A DNA stretch of 16,482 nt from JBEBGV01 sp040081265. Lineage in GTDB: Bacteria; Acidobacteriota; Vicinamibacteria; Vicinamibacterales; UBA2999. The stretch spans positions 1 to 16,482 of the forward strand of contig JBEBGV010000090.1 in NCBI GenBank assembly GCA_040081265.1. Direction: 5' to 3'. The number at the start of each line of letters is the position of its first letter. Positions within the stretch are counted from its first letter, which is position 1. Of this stretch, positions 13,399-16,482 are shown in pieces. The position numbers and the translations under genes were made by a program. The notes beneath the pieces were generated by a model that was not told where the DNA came from, made no database searches, and worked only from the letters and a program-made list of their open reading frames with translations.

Positions 13399-14096
13399 GC
13401 GGGCCTCTCACCCGCCGACCCGAAAGCGAAGGCACCGACATCGTCCAGGCTGGCGAGGACGGTGTGACCGAGTTCGCGCAGTGCAGCCGACGGCGGCACC
13501 AGATCGGGCACCTGAATCACGGTCATCCCCGCGGCGACCGCGGCTCTCACGCCATTGTCCGAGTCTTCGAGCGCCAGACAGTCTGCCGGATTCACCCCGA
13601 GGGTTCGAGCCGCCTTGAGGTAGATCGCCGGATGAGGTTTGCCGTCCTCCACCTGTTCACCGCCGATGATGGCGGTAAAGTGCCCGACGATCCCGGCGCT
13701 CTCGAGCTTCTGGAGGGCGTCGGCCGACCTGGTCGAGGTCGCCACTGCCATCGGCAGCTGGCGTGACGCCAGCATCGTCAGCAGGGGTGTCACACCCGGC
13801 TTGAGGGGAACCGGCTGCGACGCATGCGCGGCTTTGTAGTGCCGATCCCACTCGTTCCAGAAAATGTCGTGGTCGACCTTGCCCTGCATGCCTTCCCGAA
13901 TGAACTCCCGGGCCCGGATGTGGCTCGTGCCCAGGCACCTGAAGAAGACCTCGGGATGGTCACCGATCTGGAGCTCACGGCATGCCTGCCCGAACGTCTC
14001 GAGCGCGATACGCTCGGTATCGAGGAGCAGCCCGTCCATGTCAAAGATGACAGCGCTGAAACGCGGCGGCTGGTCGCAGGGGGTCTCGGTCGGCAT
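13395..14096 (-). CDS. HAD-superfamily phosphatase/phosphomutase (beta-phosphoglucomutase-like)
   Basis: This 233-residue HAD hydrolase belongs to the beta-phosphoglucomutase/phosphatase subgroup. Motif I is FDMDGLLLDTE (Asp19 nucleophile, Asp21 acid/base), followed by a helical C1 cap (about 28-95). Motif II is MAVATST (about 116-122), motif III GKPHP (Lys153) and motif IV LALEDSDNG (Glu177, Asp178). It dephosphorylates or isomerises a small phosphorylated metabolite that cannot be named from sequence. It is the first gene of a three-gene unit with the kinase and hydrolase. A candidate -10 lies 18 bases upstream. Confidence 0.9.
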   Translation of the reverse strand: MPTETPCDQPPRFSAVIFDMDGLLLDTERIALETFGQACRELQIGDHPEVFFRCLGTSHIRAREFIREGMQGKVDHDIFWNEWDRHYKAAHASQPVPLKPGVTPLLTMLASRQLPMAVATSTRSADALQKLESAGIVGHFTAIIGGEQVEDGKPHPAIYLKAARTLGVNPADCLALEDSDNGVRAAVAAGMTVIQVPDLVPPSAALRELGHTVLASLDDVGAFAFGSAGERPA

Positions 14097-14113
14097 CAGG
14101 GTCGTGATGCCCT

Positions 14114-14119
14114 AGTATA
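14114..14119 (-). promoter_or_regulatory. Candidate -10 element of the HAD operon
   Basis: On the minus strand TATACT (14119 to 14114) closely matches TATAAT and lies 17 bases before the HAD start, predicting a short leader. The upstream hexamer at the right spacing (GTCAAA) is a poor -35. Between here and 14150 a CCCCGT-TTTG-ACGGGG hairpin may mark the end of the lipoprotein transcript. Confidence 0.45.
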
Positions 14120-14161
14120 TTGGCGATTTTCCCCGTTTTGACGGGGGATCGCGTGCGAGAT

Positions 14162-14707
14162 CTAGCTTCCGGGTCGGGAGTCGATGTAGACGAGTGCGAA
14201 CTCCGCACCGCTGCCGCGAGGCTTGACGGCTATGGTCCGGAACGTATCCTCGTTGCCGGACACCAGCTGGATTTCCTCGCCGCGAGGTTCCTCGTCGCAC
14301 ACCGGCTGGCGGCGTCCACGCTTCCCCTTGAAGTCGATGTCGCCGTGGCACTCGACGACGTCGCCGAAAGCACGCATCTCCGCACGATAGAACTCGACCA
14401 CGTCAGCTGGAGGAGCGCTGGTGGCAAAGTGCGCGGCCTGCACCTCGAACCCGAAGAAGGACGTGTTGATCTTCACGCTGGCGTGATCGCCGTTATGGCG
14501 GTCCCGCAGGGGCGTGGCGCCCGGGAAGATCGAGAGGCCGGTGTTGTTGACCCCCATGTCGGACCGCACCGACAGAGCGCCGATTGGCGTCCGGATGTCC
14601 ACATCACCGTTCCGCCGACCATTGCCGGTGACCTCGACGTCGCAGGCGGCCACAAGCGTGGACGCGAGAATGGCCAGGGTGACGGCCGCGCCTTTGGCTC
14701 TGCTCAT
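14162..14707 (-). CDS. Putative lipoprotein of unknown function
   Basis: This 181-residue protein has a lipoprotein signal peptide (VTLAILASTLVAAC, Cys22 as the lipidated residue). The mature part has a short beta-rich segment (DVEVTGNG, then DVDIRTPIGALSVRSD), the phrase GLSIFPGATPLR, and a C-terminal domain with SAPPADVVEFYRAEMRAFGD followed by VVECHG. The last pattern, in which a single residue difference controls a Phe-Tyr-Arg helix, resembles uncharacterised domains found in Acidobacteriota proteins; no activity can be assigned. A GGGGGG run serves as ribosome-binding site six bases before the ATG. It follows comB by 39 bases on the same strand and may share its transcript. Confidence 0.78.
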   Translation of the reverse strand: MSRAKGAAVTLAILASTLVAACDVEVTGNGRRNGDVDIRTPIGALSVRSDMGVNNTGLSIFPGATPLRDRHNGDHASVKINTSFFGFEVQAAHFATSAPPADVVEFYRAEMRAFGDVVECHGDIDFKGKRGRRQPVCDEEPRGEEIQLVSGNEDTFRTIAVKPRGSGAEFALVYIDSRPGS

Positions 14708-14746
14708 AACGCCCCCCTTAGACGGACTGACCCGCGGTGTTGTTCC

Positions 14747-15463
14747 TCAGACGTCGACCCGCCTCGCCACCGGCAGCCCCCCCTCTTGTTCCACCCGCAC
14801 GGCAAAGTCGAAGGCGTCCACCGACGTCGCCAGAGTCAGGTCGCGAGGATGGAGATAGGGATACCGTGGATCGCCGTACTTCACCGCCTCCTCGCTCGCC
14901 AGAATCATCCTGACCGCTGCGTCCGCCTCCGGGGTGCGACCCTGGAGCAGATTGCGGAGGTAGAGCGCACACACCTCGTCCTCGTCGGTGCGCCGCGCCG
15001 CGTTCTTGCCCATCGGCACGAGGGTGACCTCCACCGGTGTGGTCTGGAGGATGGCTCTGGCGGTGGCGCTCGCGGTCATCAGCGCGGCGGCGAAGATCGG
15101 GCGCCCGGCGGGCACAGCACAGACCCCCACCGTCCCGGCCCGCGTCGACTGAATCAAGGTCTTGCCGGCGACGTCTGCCAGCGACAGCTCATGGGGGGAG
15201 TTGCCGAAGTCGAATCCGGGCGGGCGCTCTCCCCCAACCTCACCCATGCACAGCTGGCCGGCCCCCTGGGCGCGCAGCGCCAGGGCCTCGTCAGGCTCTG
15301 CCGTCAGGAGGATCTTGTGCGCTCCGCGCGAGAACGCCACTGCGGCGGTCGAGAACGCACGGAACACATCAATGACCACCGTCGTCCCGCGACTGTTCCG
15401 CGCCCCTTCAAGCAGACTGTCAATGTAGACCTGCACGTCCCTAGTGTACGCATGGTGACGCAT
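14747..15463 (-). CDS. comB: 2-phosphosulfolactate phosphatase homologue (ComB family)
   Basis: ComB removes phosphate from 2-phosphosulfolactate in the coenzyme M pathway of methanogens. Bacterial homologues without that pathway are common and their substrate is often unknown. The 238-residue protein shows the family signatures VVIDVFRAFSTAA (29-41), GEVGGERPPGFDFGNSP (74-90), STRAGT and GDPRYPYLHPRDL near the C-terminus, and is full length. In-frame starts are ATG 15463, ATG 15469, GTG 15478 and GTG 15436 (before VYIDSLLEG, preceded by AGGGA). The first is shown, but the last is a serious alternative because family N-termini begin close to that strand. It diverges from the membrane-protein gene at 15505. 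Confidence 0.88.
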   Translation of the reverse strand: MRHHAYTRDVQVYIDSLLEGARNSRGTTVVIDVFRAFSTAAVAFSRGAHKILLTAEPDEALALRAQGAGQLCMGEVGGERPPGFDFGNSPHELSLADVAGKTLIQSTRAGTVGVCAVPAGRPIFAAALMTASATARAILQTTPVEVTLVPMGKNAARRTDEDEVCALYLRNLLQGRTPEADAAVRMILASEEAVKYGDPRYPYLHPRDLTLATSVDAFDFAVRVEQEGGLPVARRVDV

Positions 15464-15504
15464 CGACATCCATGGCACGATCGACCAGCCTGCGAGGCCC
15501 GATC

Positions 15505-15960
15505 ATGCCGAAACGACCGCGTCCGTCGTCTCCATTCGCCCATCACCCGCACTCGCTGAGCGTCGTCGTCGCCGGCGTGGTGGTGATGTTCCTTGCGCTC
15601 TACTCGCGGGCCGACCCGGACAGTCATCTCGGCGCGTTCTTCGGCAACGCGATCGCCGACTGGCTGGGCGTGCTGGTCTTCATCGTGGCCACGAAGTATT
15701 TCTACGAGGTCGGCTCGGCCGAGAGTCGGACGCCCCCTCGGCAGTTTCATCGCCGTGCTGCGCGCTTTCTGATGTCGCACTCGCTGACGCTCATCCTGGC
15801 CCTGACGGGACTGGTCTGGACCTTCGTGTACAACCGAAGCGACGTCGACAGCAGGGCCGGCGAGGTCGTCGGCAATATCGTGTCGGAGTGGACGCAGCTG
15901 CTCGGCCTGGTCGTGATCACGAAATACGCCCGCGAGGCGGGGTCGAAGGAAGGCGGTTGA
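15505..15960 (+). CDS. Small membrane protein made of two homologous 56-residue halves
   Basis: This protein has 151 residues from the ATG at 15505, chosen because GAGG precedes it; an ATG at 15472 would add 11 residues without a ribosome-binding site. Four hydrophobic segments are visible (about 18-33, 53-66, 93-109, 129-140). Residues 16-71 and 92-147 align over 56 positions without a gap and are identical at 21. They share HSL at the start, Y-x-R-x-D-x-DS-x-x-G with GN, and TKY-x-x-E-x-GS at the end. It is therefore an internally duplicated two-helix unit. No known family was recognised, and transport or scaffold roles are only possibilities. Confidence 0.78.
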   Translation: MPKRPRPSSPFAHHPHSLSVVVAGVVVMFLALYSRADPDSHLGAFFGNAIADWLGVLVFIVATKYFYEVGSAESRTPPRQFHRRAARFLMSHSLTLILALTGLVWTFVYNRSDVDSRAGEVVGNIVSEWTQLLGLVVITKYAREAGSKEGG

Positions 15961-15962
15961 GG

Positions 15963-16379
15963 CTACTGCGAGTCAACCGGGACGACGCCGACGGGCGCAT
16001 CCATCGGATAGCCCTCCGCCACGATACCGCGCTCGTCACCGAAGTAGGTCCAGCCACAGGCGTCGCGGGTGTCGGTGAGCGACACCGCATAGCCCTCGTC
16101 GCCGGCGACGTAGTGGACCTGCCAACCAGGCAGCGGCTCGCGATTGCCCCACTGAACCTTGCGCGCCAGGCGACCCATCGCCCCGCCGTCCATCCGACCC
16201 AGGCGTGCACCCGCAGCAGAGAGGTCTGACCACGCTGGATAGGGACCGAGCCGACCGGTCAGGCGCCGACTCTCGCTCCTGGTCAGATCCACCAGGCGAT
16301 CGGTCAGGTGCACGGCGGCCAGGGCTTCGTCGCGGCGCTGCCGCTCGGCCCAGGTTTCACCCGATTCGTGCAGGCACAC
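15963..16379 (-). CDS. Hypothetical protein, probably 5'-truncated at the terminal repeat
   Basis: The frame encodes up to 138 residues from a GTG at 16379. The C-terminal 80 residues look conserved: GPYPAWSDLSAAGARLGRMD, WQVHYVAGDEGYAVSLTDTR and DACGWTYFGDERGIVAEGYP. Their layout resembles the globular end of pilin-like or periplasmic proteins, where an N-terminal membrane helix is expected. No such helix is present; the frame instead stays open into the terminal repeat (16385 onwards) until a stop inside it. The likely reading is a gene cut by insertion of the repeat element, with the GTG fortuitous. Confidence 0.55.
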   Translation of the reverse strand: MCLHESGETWAERQRRDEALAAVHLTDRLVDLTRSESRRLTGRLGPYPAWSDLSAAGARLGRMDGGAMGRLARKVQWGNREPLPGWQVHYVAGDEGYAVSLTDTRDACGWTYFGDERGIVAEGYPMDAPVGVVPVDSQ

Positions 16380-16384
16380 CGGAG

Positions 16385-16479
16385 TGTTGTGACTCGCTGA
16401 TAGTGTCCCCTCGGCGACTCGTTAGAAATGTCCCCTAAGCTCGCGATCGTGGAGGTCGCGGTTGGGACGGACAGCAATG
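16385..16479. repeat. Right copy of the 95-bp terminal inverted repeat (probable IS end)
   Basis: This is the exact reverse complement of bases 1-95. The three bases after it (AGC) presumably continue the element beyond the window. A GGAGG with a nearby ATG (16478-16480) facing outward suggests that the element's transposase gene would begin just outside the window. Confidence 0.8.
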
Positions 16480-16482
16480 AGC

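Noticed and set aside
14120..15559. 479-residue plus-strand frame
   Set aside because: It lies opposite the lipoprotein and comB, both with clear signatures, and its composition is that of an antisense shadow.
1..16482. CRISPR array
   Set aside because: No set of regularly spaced short repeats with unique spacers was seen; the only tandem repeat is the kelch blade pair, which is coding.

Overview
The window is GC-rich bacterial chromosomal DNA with two tRNA genes. I infer Acidobacteriota, possibly the Vicinamibacteria. The grounds are gene content and style: a secreted protein at 4882-5724 of a type I associate with that phylum, a 2-phosphosulfolactate phosphatase homologue, GTG/TTG starts and several genes without Shine-Dalgarno sequences. 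This is not proven from the window. Both ends carry the same 95-base sequence in opposite orientation (1-95 and 16385-16479). It looks like the end of a multicopy insertion sequence, so the window may be a contig that stopped in a repeated element at each end.

Left part (227-2078): a complete integron-type tyrosine recombinase (IntI) on the minus strand, a HigB-HigA toxin-antitoxin pair reading away from it, and a minus-strand tRNA-Gly(CCC) six bases after higA. I found no attC or attI consensus by eye, so this is an integrase platform without a visible cassette array.

Core metabolic part (2106-6494): a minus-strand rpiB-like / deoC / outer-membrane-protein operon, divergent from hpt. Next come a secreted protein and upp, which diverge from a 14-base gap, and then tRNA-Val(CAC). 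RpiB-like protein and DeoC both carry N-terminal extensions of the kind seen on microcompartment cargo enzymes, and the RpiB-like protein has Asp where the catalytic Cys is expected. With the hypoxanthine and uracil phosphoribosyltransferases, these genes form a nucleoside and pentose-phosphate salvage neighbourhood.

Accessory part (6495-11608), downstream of tRNA-Val: a GIY-YIG nuclease remnant, a HEPN-motif protein, a frameshifted IS1182/IS5-like transposase remnant, a diverged copy of sequence that also occurs at 12436-12531, a large secreted kelch/PKD protein with a His/Asp-rich tail, and an IS3/IS481-type transposase remnant.

Right part (11609-16379): a tightly overlapping minus-strand operon (HAD phosphatase, APH(6)-like kinase, alpha/beta hydrolase), then a lipoprotein and ComB on the minus strand. 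Divergent from comB is a small membrane protein built from two homologous 56-residue halves. Last is a protein gene whose 5' end runs into the terminal repeat.
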